Notes: generated from the sequence alone by a model not told the origin. A stretch of 64,000 nt of DNA from Stenotrophomonas nitritireducens (GCF_001700965.1 NZ_CP016756.1:2470501-2534500); one strand, 5' to 3'. Counted from the stretch's first letter, positions 1-9,138 are shown. Numbers and translations: made by a program.

Positions 1-39
1 GGGTTGAATCAGAGGCGGAAGGGCCAACCCCTCCCCAAC

Positions 40-139
40 CCTCCCCTTTGCTGCGCAAAAGGGAGGGAGCGGTAGTGCCGAGCCATGCTCGGCAGAGGCC
101 TTACTGGTAATGCCCCAGCCGAGCATGGCTCGGCACTAC
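40..139. repeat. Stem-loop repeat plus facing SMAG pair
   Basis: A G/C-rich stem-loop (CCTCCCCTTTG facing CAAAAGGGAGGG, about 40-67) is followed by two SMAG palindromes: 72-94 with the GTAG header on the plus strand and 117-139 with the header on the minus strand. The two headers point outwards. SMAGs are the REP-like family of Stenotrophomonas. The pair lies beyond the 3' end of the LysR gene and could form a larger stem protecting its mRNA, which is inference. Confidence 0.8.
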
Positions 140-174
140 AGGGAGATCGCCCCTGCCGATCATCGGCATTGCGC

Positions 175-1056
175 TCAATCCGTTGGCTGCAACAGCGCCG
201 TGCGCGCCTCGTCCAGCAGCACATTGACTTGGCGCAGGCGCACCGAGGCGCGTGACCAGACCATGCCGATACGGCGCGGCTCGCTGGCTTCTGGCAGGGG
301 CAGGCGCACCACCGAGATGCCTTCCGGCCACGGCTTGGCCCAGTCCGGCACCAGCGACACACCCAGGCCGCGATCAACCATCACCGCAATCGCGTTCAGG
401 GCGTTCAGTTCGAACCGTTCGCGCGGCACGATGCCCGCCTTGCGCAGGTATTCGTCAGCCTGGCGGCCGCCCCATTCGTGACGGTCATAGCGGATCAGCG
501 GTTCCTCGCGCAGCAGCTGGTGCGGGTCGGCACCGGCCATGCGTGCCGGCGCCAGCACCACCAGCGGCTCTTCGCGAAGCAGCTGCCAGTCGCAGGTCTT
601 GGGCAGCGAGAACGGCGCCTGCAGCACCATCGCCGCGTCCAGGTCGCCCGATTCCACTGCGCCGTACAGGTCGGCCGAATAACCAGGCTTGATGAAGACG
701 TTGATCTCGGGGAACTTGGCCACCATCCGCGCCAGGATGTCCGGTACCAGTCCGCCCAATGCAGTGGGGCAGGCGCCCAGCCGCAGCTCGCCGGCCATGC
801 CGCTTTCATTGGCGACGCTGCGCAGATCCGCCACGCCGCGCAGCAGATCGCGCGCGCGCTGCAGGATGCGCGCACCTTCTTCGGTGACGCTGACGGTGCG
901 CCCGGCGCGGGCGATCAGCGGTGCGCCCAGCTCGCGTTCCAGCGTGCGGATCTGCTGGGCGACGGCGGCCGGGGTGATGTGCAGCAGGCGGGCGGCCGCG
1001 GCCATGGAGCCACGGTCGACCACGGTAACAAAGGTATTGAGAAACTGGGTTTCCAC
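175..1056 (-). CDS. LysR-family transcriptional regulator
   Basis: A 293-residue protein of normal LysR length. Residues 1-60 form the winged helix-turn-helix (FLNTFVTVVDRGSMAAAARL, then TPAAVAQQIRTLERELG), and the remainder is the two-lobed effector-binding domain. The start codon is GTG, with a GAGAGG ribosome-binding site about 10 bases upstream. It lies 135 bp downstream of the symporter gene on the same strand. LysR proteins usually control neighbouring genes, so the symporter/lyase pair is the obvious candidate target; that is inference. The effector cannot be named from sequence. Confidence 0.93.
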   Translation of the reverse strand: METQFLNTFVTVVDRGSMAAAARLLHITPAAVAQQIRTLERELGAPLIARAGRTVSVTEEGARILQRARDLLRGVADLRSVANESGMAGELRLGACPTALGGLVPDILARMVAKFPEINVFIKPGYSADLYGAVESGDLDAAMVLQAPFSLPKTCDWQLLREEPLVVLAPARMAGADPHQLLREEPLIRYDRHEWGGRQADEYLRKAGIVPRERFELNALNAIAVMVDRGLGVSLVPDWAKPWPEGISVVRLPLPEASEPRRIGMVWSRASVRLRQVNVLLDEARTALLQPTD

Positions 1057-1191
1057 GCGATTAGACCTCTCAGCTGCGCGCCAAACTACACCAGCGGGCG
1101 CGCCGGCGCGATGCGACCAAGGTCCTCGGCTTTGCCGAATCTGTCTTCACGCCGCTGCGGTTCAGGTCCGCAGCGGCATGCGGGCAGGTTT

Positions 1192-3600
1192 TCACACTGC
1201 GTCCTGCTTGTAGATGGTCAGGCCCTTCAGCGAGCGGTTCGGCGCTGGGAAGAACAGGCTGGCCACATAGCCGATCACGATGCACAGGAAGATCGAGATG
1301 GCCAGGTAGAAGTACGGGTGGACCAGATCCATTGACCAGCACAGCAGGGTCAGCGCGATGCTGCCAGCCACGCCAATCGCCACACCCTGCGAATTGGCGC
1401 GGCGGGTGAACATGCCCAGCGTGTAGGCACCAGCGAAGCCACCACCGAGCAGGCCGGCCAGTTCGATCGAGACGTCGAACAGCGAGTGGATGTCGTAGCG
1501 GCTCATCACCAGCGCAATGCCGATGGCGATCAGGCCGACCAGCACGCCGATCCATTCGGCGAAGCGCACGCTCTGCTTGGGCGTCGCATCCTTTTTCAGC
1601 TTCTCGTAGAAGTCGACCGAGGCCAGCGTAGAGACACTGTTGATGATGCTGGACAGGGTCGACATGGCAGCGGCGAAGATGCCGGCGATGATCAGCCCGG
1701 TGACGCCGGCCGGCAGCTCGGCGGCGATGAACAGCGGGAAGGTCGCGTCGATCGGCAGCAGCGGATTCATCCGCTCCGGGTTGTCGCGGTAGTAGACCCA
1801 CAGCGCGGTGCCGATGCCGTAGAAGATGAAGCCGCCGGGGATCATCATCGCCGCGAAGGTCCATACCGAACGGCCGGCTTCCTTGTCGGACTTGGTCGAC
1901 AGCACGCGCTGCATCAAGACCTGGTCCTTGGGGAAGGTGAGCACCACGTCGAACAGCACCAGGAAGATGAAGCCCCAGACGGTGGCCTTGGTCAGGTCGA
2001 AGCTGAAATCAAACAGCTGGGTCTTGTTCTCGGAAGCGGCCGCGGCCAGGAACTCCGGCACGCCGCCGTTGATCTGGTAGAGGATGAAGCCGATGGCGAA
2101 AATGGCGCCGCCGAACATCACGAAGACCTGCACGAAGTCGGTCCAGATCACCGCCTTCATGCCGCCCATGGTGGTGTAGATGATGGTGAAGATACCCATC
2201 AACATGATGCTCCACGCCACATCCAGACCGGTGATGGTGGAGATGGCCAGCGCCGGCAGGAACAGGATCACGCTCATCCGGCTGCCGATCTGCATGACGA
2301 TGCACAGCGCGCTTGCGAGCATGCGGATGGCCGGGTGGAAGCGGGTTTCCAGATAGGAGAACACGCTCATCAGGTCCAGCCGGCGCAGCAGCGGCACGAT
2401 CCAGATCGCCACGAAGATCAGGCCCGCCACCGCGATCAGGTTGTTGGTCAGGTACTGCCAGTTGGTTTCAAAGGCCTTGGCGGGGATGGCGATGAAGCTG
2501 ATCGAGCTGGTATTGGTCGCGTACAGGCTCACGCCCGCCGCCCAGAACGGAATGCTGCGGCCACCGACGAAGAAGTCCGAAGTGGTGCCGTGTTTTTCCT
2601 GGAAATAGAACCAGGCGCCGATGCCGAGCATGGCGGCCAGGTAGACCACGATCACCGCCCAGTCCAGCCAGCGCAGCAGGTGCTTGCTGCCCTCTACTTC
2701 AAACGTATGCACGCTGCCATCGGCCGCTGCCCAGGCCAGGCCGGTGCCCCAGGTGGTGGTGCTCAACGGGGCAGTGGCTTCTGTATCGGGCAGGTCCAGC
2801 CAGGCACTGGTGATGCTGTGGAAAGTACGCGCGTGGCTGTTGCCGTCGGCGTCGCGTACCTGCATCAGCAGATGCGCCTGGCCGAGCGAGCGCAGCGAGC
2901 CGGGTACTACATCGCCGCCGATCGCCGGCAGGTTCTGCCAGCCCTTTTCCGCGCTCCAGCGCAGCAGTTGTTGCGCCCCGTTGTTGCCGACGACGACATA
3001 CAGCGCCGCTTTCTGGCCCTGCATGGCGACCACGGCGGCGGCCCCGGGCCATACCGGCTGCGGTTGCCATTGCGCGGCCGTGGCCGGCTTGCGGTACAGC
3101 TGGGTGACGCCGCTGTCGTCCACACCGGCGACGAACAACGTGCCGTCCAGCGCCGCAGCCTGGGCGTTGGCCAAGCGCGTCGGCAACGCCAGCGCCGCGC
3201 CCTTGGCCAGGTTCTCGCCCTTGAGTGTGAGCTGCTGCAGCTGATCGCTGTGGCTGGCGTCCGGTCCAGTCAGCAGCCAGGTGCTGGCGCCATTGCGCAC
3301 GACACCCTGCACGAGCTCGTTGCCGATGCCGCTGGCAGGCGTCCACGCCTTGCCATCTTTGCCGAGCAGCCAGGCATGCTCGCCGGAACGGGCCAGCAGG
3401 CGGCCGTCGACATCCAGCAGCTGTTGAACGGGCTGGGCATCGGGCAGCGCCGGCAGCGTGCCGGTCTTTACCGAGGTGAGGCTGTCACCGGCCAATGCCG
3501 TGCCGCTCAGCGCCAACAAGGTGGTGACGACAAGCAGGCGGAAGCCGAGCGAGAAGCGATGCGACAGCGCGGCGAGCGCGGTGGCCAAGGGCTTGGGCAT
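1192..3600 (-). CDS. Sodium:solute symporter with N-terminal periplasmic domain
   Basis: An 802-residue protein from the start MPKPLATALAAL. An upstream in-frame ATG exists, but it would add an implausible Cys/Pro-rich leader. A signal-like hydrophobic segment covers about residues 15-36. Residues 37-305 form a soluble region rich in short hydrophobic strands and Trp/Gly turns, resembling a beta-propeller or kelch fold. From about residue 310 (DWAVIVVYLAAMLGIGAW) it is a multi-pass SSS-family transporter, with the typical DFFVGGRSIPFWAAGVSL and GMKAVIWTDFVQ stretches. Ordinary SSS carriers are about 500 residues, so this is a fusion. The substrate is unknown. Kelch-SSS fusions elsewhere have been linked to sialic acid, but no sialic acid genes are visible here. 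It lies 52 bp after the CitE-like gene and is probably cotranscribed with it. Confidence 0.88.
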   Translation of the reverse strand: MPKPLATALAALSHRFSLGFRLLVVTTLLALSGTALAGDSLTSVKTGTLPALPDAQPVQQLLDVDGRLLARSGEHAWLLGKDGKAWTPASGIGNELVQGVVRNGASTWLLTGPDASHSDQLQQLTLKGENLAKGAALALPTRLANAQAAALDGTLFVAGVDDSGVTQLYRKPATAAQWQPQPVWPGAAAVVAMQGQKAALYVVVGNNGAQQLLRWSAEKGWQNLPAIGGDVVPGSLRSLGQAHLLMQVRDADGNSHARTFHSITSAWLDLPDTEATAPLSTTTWGTGLAWAAADGSVHTFEVEGSKHLLRWLDWAVIVVYLAAMLGIGAWFYFQEKHGTTSDFFVGGRSIPFWAAGVSLYATNTSSISFIAIPAKAFETNWQYLTNNLIAVAGLIFVAIWIVPLLRRLDLMSVFSYLETRFHPAIRMLASALCIVMQIGSRMSVILFLPALAISTITGLDVAWSIMLMGIFTIIYTTMGGMKAVIWTDFVQVFVMFGGAIFAIGFILYQINGGVPEFLAAAASENKTQLFDFSFDLTKATVWGFIFLVLFDVVLTFPKDQVLMQRVLSTKSDKEAGRSVWTFAAMMIPGGFIFYGIGTALWVYYRDNPERMNPLLPIDATFPLFIAAELPAGVTGLIIAGIFAAAMSTLSSIINSVSTLASVDFYEKLKKDATPKQSVRFAEWIGVLVGLIAIGIALVMSRYDIHSLFDVSIELAGLLGGGFAGAYTLGMFTRRANSQGVAIGVAGSIALTLLCWSMDLVHPYFYLAISIFLCIVIGYVASLFFPAPNRSLKGLTIYKQDAV

Positions 3601-3652
3601 GGATGGAATCCCGGTAAAGAACAGTGTGGCGACGAACCGCCAGGTGGAAAAA

Positions 3653-4504
3653 TCAGGCGCGTTGGGCGCCGGCGAGCAGGGCTTCGGCCCGGCGCAGATA
3701 GGGCACATCGATCATGCGTCCCTCGAACAGGAACGCACCGCGGCCCTGCCCGCTGGCCTCGCGCGCGGCCGCAACAATACGCTGTGCCTCGTCCAGTTCG
3801 GCCTCGGGCACGCTGAAAATCACGTTGGCCTGGCCGATCTGGCGCGGGTGGATGCAGCTCTTGCCGATGAAGCCCAGTTGCTGCGACAACACCGCCTCGA
3901 CGCGGAAACCTTCCGCATCGGCCACGTCCGGCCAGGCACCGTCGCAGGCGAACACGCCGGCTTCGGTGGCCGCCATTTTCACCGCGAACAGCACCGCATG
4001 CACATTGGCCGGGGTGCGGGCAATGCCATTGGGCGCGAACAGATCACCCAGCCCCAGCTGCAGGCCGGCCACGCGCGGGTGCGCGGCGGCCAGTTCAGCG
4101 GCCAGGCGCAGGCCGCGCGGGGTTTCGATGTTCAGCAGCAGGCCGATCGGGCGGGTCACGCCATTGGCGGCCTCGGCCCGTTCCAGTGCAACGACAACCT
4201 GCCGCACCTGCGCGGCCGATTCCACCTTGGGGATATTCAGCAGCCAAACCCCGGGCAGCGCCATCGCGGCCAGATCGGCGGCGAAGTGCGGGCTGTCAGT
4301 GGCATTGGTGCGGACGATCAGCAGCTTGTTGCTGGCAATCACATCGGTGCGGGCGAGGAAGCTGGCGAGGTTATCGCGCGCCGCCTGTTTGCCGGCCTCG
4401 GGTACGGAATCCTCCAGATCGAAGGACAGGGCATCGGCCGCACTGGCCAAGGCCTTGTCGAACAGTTCCGGACGTGCGCCGGGCACAAACAGCTTGCTAC
4501 GCAT
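3653..4504 (-). CDS. CitE-like CoA ester lyase (HpcH/HpaI family)
   Basis: A 283-residue TIM-barrel lyase of the citrate lyase beta-subunit/malyl-CoA lyase superfamily. It begins MRSKLFVPGARPELFDKAL. It has the acidic metal-binding segments DLEDSVPEAGK (near 50), LLNIETPRG (near 148) and LGLGDLFAPNG (near 175), and the conserved GKSCIHPRQI (near 235). Stand-alone CitE-like proteins cleave or hydrolyse short acyl-CoA esters such as citramalyl- or malyl-CoA. No citrate lyase alpha or gamma subunit is nearby, so it is not part of a citrate lyase complex. It has an AGGGGAAG ribosome-binding site and is the first gene ahead of the symporter. Confidence 0.88.
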   Translation of the reverse strand: MRSKLFVPGARPELFDKALASAADALSFDLEDSVPEAGKQAARDNLASFLARTDVIASNKLLIVRTNATDSPHFAADLAAMALPGVWLLNIPKVESAAQVRQVVVALERAEAANGVTRPIGLLLNIETPRGLRLAAELAAAHPRVAGLQLGLGDLFAPNGIARTPANVHAVLFAVKMAATEAGVFACDGAWPDVADAEGFRVEAVLSQQLGFIGKSCIHPRQIGQANVIFSVPEAELDEAQRIVAAAREASGQGRGAFLFEGRMIDVPYLRRAEALLAGAQRA

Positions 4505-4650
4505 GGCTTCCCCTCACTTTGAAGGGCAGTCTGCGCGAATCGGAAGGCTGAAAAAGTGTATTCCCCGACATTCACCCGATAGGTTTTGTTGTGGTTTGCG
4601 GGGTTTGGCGGGATGGTGGAAGTACTCAACAAGGCGTCTAGCCGCACGCT

Positions 4651-5262
4651 GTCCCTTCCCCCGCCAGCGGGGGAAGGTGCCCGAAGGGCGGAAGGGGGGC
4701 GCTTTTGACGTTGCTTGTGCTATTGCCGACAAGCCAAGGCAGCGGGAGGGCCAAAGCCAAAGCCAAAGCCAAAGCCAAAGCACCCCTCACCAACCGCCCC
4801 TTGGCCTACGGCCAAAGGGAGGGAGCAGATTGCCGCGGCACCCGGCGATGCCAGCCCGCAAGCAATACCTCAGAACCCCAGTGCCGTCCCCTCTCCCGCC
4901 TGCGGGGGAGGGTGCCCGAAGGGCGGGTGGGGGGAGCTTTTGATCTTGCTCATGCTGTTGCTACAAAGCCAAAGCACCCCTCCCCAACGCGCCCGGCCCG
5001 AAGGCACAGCCTTCGGTCGCTCATCAGGCCGCGCGCCAGTGGCGCACAAGCAGGCCTTCTTCACCCCCTTGGCCTGCGGCCAAAGGGAGGGAGCAGATTG
5101 CCGTGGCATCCGGCGATGCCAGGCAGCAAGCAATACCGCAGACCCCAGCGCCGTCCCCTCTCCCGCCTGCGGGGGAGGGTGCCCGAAGGGCGGGTGGGGG
5201 GCGCTTTTGATCTTGCTCGCGCCCCAAAAGCCAAAGCCCCCACCCCAAGCCTCTCCTGCGCT
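4651..5262. repeat. Composite stem-loop repeats with 268-bp tandem duplication
   Basis: The 800-bp gap between the lyase gene and the defence island is almost wholly repeats. There are G/C-rich stem-loops (for example 4653-4675), five tandem copies of the hexamer GCCAAA at 4749-4778, and composite units made of a CCCTCTCCCGC/GCGGGGGAGGG stem, a TTTTGATCTTGCTC spacer and a CACCCCTCCCC stem. The segments at about 4797-4951 and 5065-5217 are near-identical copies offset by 268 bp. No open reading frame here looks coding. Confidence 0.85.
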
Positions 5263-5305
5263 GGCGCGCCATAGAGGGGGCCGGCGCTGAGCGACGCTGT
5301 GGATC

Positions 5306-7213
5306 TCAGAGCACTACGGCCTCTTGGACCTGACCATCACGTACAGAAATCAATAGTTCCACGGGCTTTTCGTTCTCCAGCATCAATGAATCAAATTCGC
5401 GCTGAAGTTGCAGGGCGTCCTGCTGAAGTGGAGGCAGTGTTGCCATCTGGATGATCTTGAGGGTTTCGCGGCTGGCCTGCAGTTCAATGCGGCTGTCGCC
5501 ATATGCGGAGAATGCTCCAAGATGCGCGTTAAGCGCAGTCTCGATAAGCCCGGCAAGCCCATGCTCGCCCAACATCTGATTGAGGTCCTCCCGGATCGCC
5601 TTTTCGCGAACCTTCACTGTGAGCGCGGTGCCCGGGAAGCTGCACAGCAAACGGCACGCCATCATGCGCGCCGCCAGACAAAGCTTCCATTGATTGGCAG
5701 ACTCCTGGAACTCAGTCTGCAACTCGATCAGCTTGTCGCGGAATGTCCCCATTCCGAACTTTCCTTCATCCTTCGCGTTTTTGACCTGGTCAAGAATGGC
5801 GTCAAGCTCGGCCTTCAAATGCTTCTGCTTGGCAAGAAGCTCCGACTCGTAGTCCTCCAGCTTCTGTTCAATAGCCGGCCTCAAGTCGCCCTCAAGAACC
5901 ACGGGGGCCACCTGCTGGAGGTACTCGATGGCGCCCTTCATGACACTGTCACGTTCCAGCTTCTGGAAGCTGGCGATCTTATCCACGTCCTTCTTGATCT
6001 GGTCCAGTCGCGCGCTGATATCCGCCAAATGCTTCTGTGCAAGCGCGAAGGAGGCGACGTTGAATAGGGCGCCAGCATTGACTACATCGCTGATGTTGCC
6101 CTCAAACAAACGAGCATGTTCGGTAATGTGCTTGCCATCGTGGCTGAAGCCGCGGAACCCGTTGCCATCCCGCGCGAGTTGCAATGGGCCGTTGATAACG
6201 ACCTTCATATAGTTTTCGCCGCTGATCGCGTTGGCGGCCAATGCGGTCGGGGCTGCCTGCATCAACGAGGAAAGCCGGCTGATGCCCTGCTTTTTTGGAT
6301 TGATTCTGCGGCCATGTGCCGGCATGCCAGTGATGGCGGCCTGCATTATCGAAATTGCATGCTCGCCGTGGCCGTCCTCCACTACCAGGGATTCAGTGGT
6401 AGGAATTTCCAATGGTTCGAAGGCCTTGCCGGCAGTGCCCGGCTCAGCTATTGCTTCGTTAGACTGTTGAACAAGCCGCAAGCGAATAAGATGATTGATA
6501 CAGGGCAGCGTTACACGGTGAGAAGAAACCATGTTGTTCAGCTTGCCCTTCATGCTGGGTGGAAGCTTGCTCGCTGCTACCTTGCCTACAGCAAAGCCGA
6601 GAAGGCCACCTATGGCTCCACCCGCTCCTCCACTTGCGTTTTCCACGGGGCTTGAGTTCTGGTGTAGCGCTGCAGTATCGAAATCGCTGCTGCAAAGAAG
6701 TTGAGCGAGTCGCAGCAACCCTGCTTTTCCATCAAGCGCCGTATTTGCAGCTGAGAACGATGCTTCACACTCAAGGGTGGTCGCAATTTTTTCCTGGTCT
6801 ACCGCAGTTCCGTGCTCCCAAAGTATCTTCAACTGCTGGCGCAGAAGGGTCTCCTCCAGTAGCTGCACTTTCTTGTCTTTGGGACCGGTATGGCCGAGAT
6901 AGGTGAGCGTGTCCTCAAGCAGTTGCTCATACGATATACCAGAGCCGCGAACCACATTGGCCAGGGCATTGCCACCATAGTGTTGAAGCTCGGCGACCAA
7001 TACCTCGGCGGCGCCTCTGGTCAACGTGTCGTGCTTCAGAATCGTCTGGCATAGCTTTTTGACAGCGGACCCGGTAGCCAGCCGCCCATCCTCGCCATCT
7101 GTCAGGTTGAACAGAAGTCCGCGAACATCGCTGGGCAATGCTGCCAAGATTCGATCGACGAGGTAATCGTTGCCGCAGATGTCCAGCGATTGCGTAGTGC
7201 TTTCCATGCTCAT
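5306..7213 (-). CDS. Unknown 635-aa protein: YaaW-like motif, glycine-rich segment, coiled coil
   Basis: Not assigned to a characterised family. Residues 68-105 (AAEVLVAELQHYGGNALANV, then RGSGISYEQLLED) resemble the ELQxFGGN...RGxGxxYxEIL signature I associate with YaaW/DUF3944-type proteins. Residues 193-215 are a glycine-zipper-like hydrophobic stretch (GGAGGAIGGLLGFAVGK) that could insert in a membrane. Residues about 330-385 are a compact domain with NGFRGF and EHARLFEGN. Residues 395-520 are strongly heptad-like (QIKKDVDKI, KLEDYESELLAKQKHLKAEL). It is the last gene of the type I restriction operon, 84 bp after the DUF262 gene. An effector of anti-phage defence acting on membranes is plausible but purely inferred. 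Base composition is less GC-rich than in its neighbours, fitting acquired DNA. Confidence 0.8.
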   Translation of the reverse strand: MSMESTTQSLDICGNDYLVDRILAALPSDVRGLLFNLTDGEDGRLATGSAVKKLCQTILKHDTLTRGAAEVLVAELQHYGGNALANVVRGSGISYEQLLEDTLTYLGHTGPKDKKVQLLEETLLRQQLKILWEHGTAVDQEKIATTLECEASFSAANTALDGKAGLLRLAQLLCSSDFDTAALHQNSSPVENASGGAGGAIGGLLGFAVGKVAASKLPPSMKGKLNNMVSSHRVTLPCINHLIRLRLVQQSNEAIAEPGTAGKAFEPLEIPTTESLVVEDGHGEHAISIMQAAITGMPAHGRRINPKKQGISRLSSLMQAAPTALAANAISGENYMKVVINGPLQLARDGNGFRGFSHDGKHITEHARLFEGNISDVVNAGALFNVASFALAQKHLADISARLDQIKKDVDKIASFQKLERDSVMKGAIEYLQQVAPVVLEGDLRPAIEQKLEDYESELLAKQKHLKAELDAILDQVKNAKDEGKFGMGTFRDKLIELQTEFQESANQWKLCLAARMMACRLLCSFPGTALTVKVREKAIREDLNQMLGEHGLAGLIETALNAHLGAFSAYGDSRIELQASRETLKIIQMATLPPLQQDALQLQREFDSLMLENEKPVELLISVRDGQVQEAVVL

Positions 7214-7297
7214 GGTGAATTCTCTTTACGTGAGTCGTGCCAGTGACGGAGCTGCGGTGAGCGCGACGCTCACCACAGTTGCCGACATCAGTAATCT

Positions 7298-9109
7298 TCA
7301 GTTGGAGCCAGACGGCTGGTCGTTCGCGCTGGTCTTGGCCATCGCGGCCTTGATCAGCGACATCAGGCCTTCGGAACGTTGCGCATAGAATCCATCGAAG
7401 TCGTCGCTGCGCATGGCTGCACTTGGAATGCCATGGCTTTGAAGCACGGCATCCATCTCGGTGTCGCCGAGCTGCACTTGTTTGTCCTGCTGCAGGGAAC
7501 TGAGGTACTGCGAGGGTGCCGCGCCGCCAATCTTGCGGTTGGCGCGGTAGGAGATCGCGGTCTTGTTGATGATGGAGTCGTATACCTTGGCTTCGATGCC
7601 CTGCTTGATGCACCAGTCGCGCGGGAAGATGTGGTGGATGTCCAGCGCCACATCATCGGCATCCAGTTCGCGGATGCTGGACTTCCAGTAGAAATCCTTG
7701 GCACCACCGCGTTGGACCAGAACATTGACCCCTTTGTAGGCCGCGCTTTGGCGGCTGCGCAGGGACTTGAGCCGGTCGGCCTGGAAGTTTGCATCCTGTA
7801 CGGTGCGCGGCACCTGGCTGTCGTCGTCCAGCCAGGCCAGTACATCTTCAACATCGTTGGCGACGCGGGTTTCCACTGCGCCGCCGTAGAGCTCACCCAG
7901 CACGCCGCACCAGTACCAGGAGGCCAGCTTCTGGTAGATGCGCGGCTCGCGCCAGCGGTTGGGCCCAAGTTCGGCCATGACCGCAGCCAAAGGCGCCAGC
8001 TGGGTGCGATAGGGAAGGTCGCGGGTCTGCCTGACGCATTCATCGCGCAGGAATCTTGCAGCCTGGACGAAGCCACCTTCCAATGCATCGGCGCGTTGCT
8101 TGTAGGCATCCAAGGGCAGCTCCAGCACGGCGGAGCGCTTTGCACTTACCGGCGCGATGCTCTTGCCCTGCTTGTTGGCAGCAATGTCTTCGCGGCGGCG
8201 CTGCAAGGTGTGCAGCAAGGTTATCGATTGCAGGAAGTCGGTGTTCTGCACGGTTTCAAGCAGCGCTTCGGCGTTCTTCATGCGCTTGTAGCGTGACGGC
8301 GTCTTGCGTTGCGCGCTGCCGTACCAGTCATCGCGCAGGTTGTAGCCGTCGGCGGCATAGCTGGCGGTAACCAGTTCAAACACCGACAGCGGAACGCCGC
8401 CGGTGTTGACCTTCTCGAACACCAGGCATACCGCTTCCTTGCTGGTTTCCTTTTTCAGCACGATCAACGGCAGCTGGTACTCGTTATAGGCATCCAGCAC
8501 GGCGTCCTTGAATTCGAAGAACTGTGCAACCGCGCCAGGATTGTGCTGGTACAGATCCTTCAGCCAGCTCATCGGATCGAGGATGGCTGAGCAGGGGAAG
8601 TACAGGTGTTGGCACTCCAGCTCGCGGGTGGACAGGTCCAGATCCAGCTTGCGCTTGAATTCGCTGCGTTGCTGGCGGGTCTCATCGGTGGTGATGATGG
8701 CGTCGTCCAGCCGGTCCGGGCCATCCAGGGCGGTGGGGATGTGGATGTAGTAGTAGCGCTGGACGTCGCGTCCCTTCTCGTTGCGGGTCTGCACCGGGCC
8801 ATCGAGCTTCAATACCTGGGTCAGCGTGGTCAGGCGCTGCTGGCCGTCGAGGATCAGTTGCTCGGGTGCAAGCAGCCCTTGCTCGGGCACGTTTTCCACC
8901 GGGCGTACCTGGAAGCGCACCTGGCCGCCGGTCTCCAGCAGCATCACCGCGCCTACCGGGAATGAGCGACCAAGGCTGACCAGCAGGCTGCGGACATGTT
9001 CGTCATCCCAGACCCAGCCACGCTGGAAATCCGGCAGCTGGATCTTGCCTTGCACGATGTCTTTGAGCAGCTCTTTGAGCGGCAGTTTGGTGCTGTCGAA
9101 TGTAGTCAT
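7298..9109 (-). CDS. DUF262/DUF1524 protein, GmrSD-type endonuclease
   Basis: A 603-residue protein fusing the two halves of GmrS/GmrD-type enzymes. The N-terminal DUF262 domain (ParB/sulfiredoxin-like nucleotide-binding fold) shows LPDFQRGWVWDDEHVRSLL (about 25-43) and the hallmark ILDGQQRLTTL (about 86-96). The C-terminal DUF1524 domain carries the His-Me finger motif DIHHIFPRDW (about 488-497). Family members cut modified, often glucosylated hydroxymethylcytosine, phage DNA using NTP hydrolysis. It starts 29 bp after hsdS on the same strand, so a type IV-like activity sits inside a type I operon. Both catalytic motifs are intact, so it is probably active. Which DNA modification it recognises cannot be read from sequence. 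Confidence 0.9.
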   Translation of the reverse strand: MTTFDSTKLPLKELLKDIVQGKIQLPDFQRGWVWDDEHVRSLLVSLGRSFPVGAVMLLETGGQVRFQVRPVENVPEQGLLAPEQLILDGQQRLTTLTQVLKLDGPVQTRNEKGRDVQRYYYIHIPTALDGPDRLDDAIITTDETRQQRSEFKRKLDLDLSTRELECQHLYFPCSAILDPMSWLKDLYQHNPGAVAQFFEFKDAVLDAYNEYQLPLIVLKKETSKEAVCLVFEKVNTGGVPLSVFELVTASYAADGYNLRDDWYGSAQRKTPSRYKRMKNAEALLETVQNTDFLQSITLLHTLQRRREDIAANKQGKSIAPVSAKRSAVLELPLDAYKQRADALEGGFVQAARFLRDECVRQTRDLPYRTQLAPLAAVMAELGPNRWREPRIYQKLASWYWCGVLGELYGGAVETRVANDVEDVLAWLDDDSQVPRTVQDANFQADRLKSLRSRQSAAYKGVNVLVQRGGAKDFYWKSSIRELDADDVALDIHHIFPRDWCIKQGIEAKVYDSIINKTAISYRANRKIGGAAPSQYLSSLQQDKQVQLGDTEMDAVLQSHGIPSAAMRSDDFDGFYAQRSEGLMSLIKAAMAKTSANDQPSGSN

Positions 9110-9138
9110 GGTGGCTCCCCTCAGCCTGGTTGATGTGG

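Noticed and set aside
1486..3816. 776-residue open frame antisense to the symporter
   Set aside because: Composition (His/Asp/Gln/Arg-rich) is typical of the mirror frame of a high-GC gene; no domain or ribosome-binding site.
4651..5262. Possible CRISPR array
   Set aside because: Repeats are palindromic, differ in length, and the intervening sequences are also repeated; no cas genes nearby.
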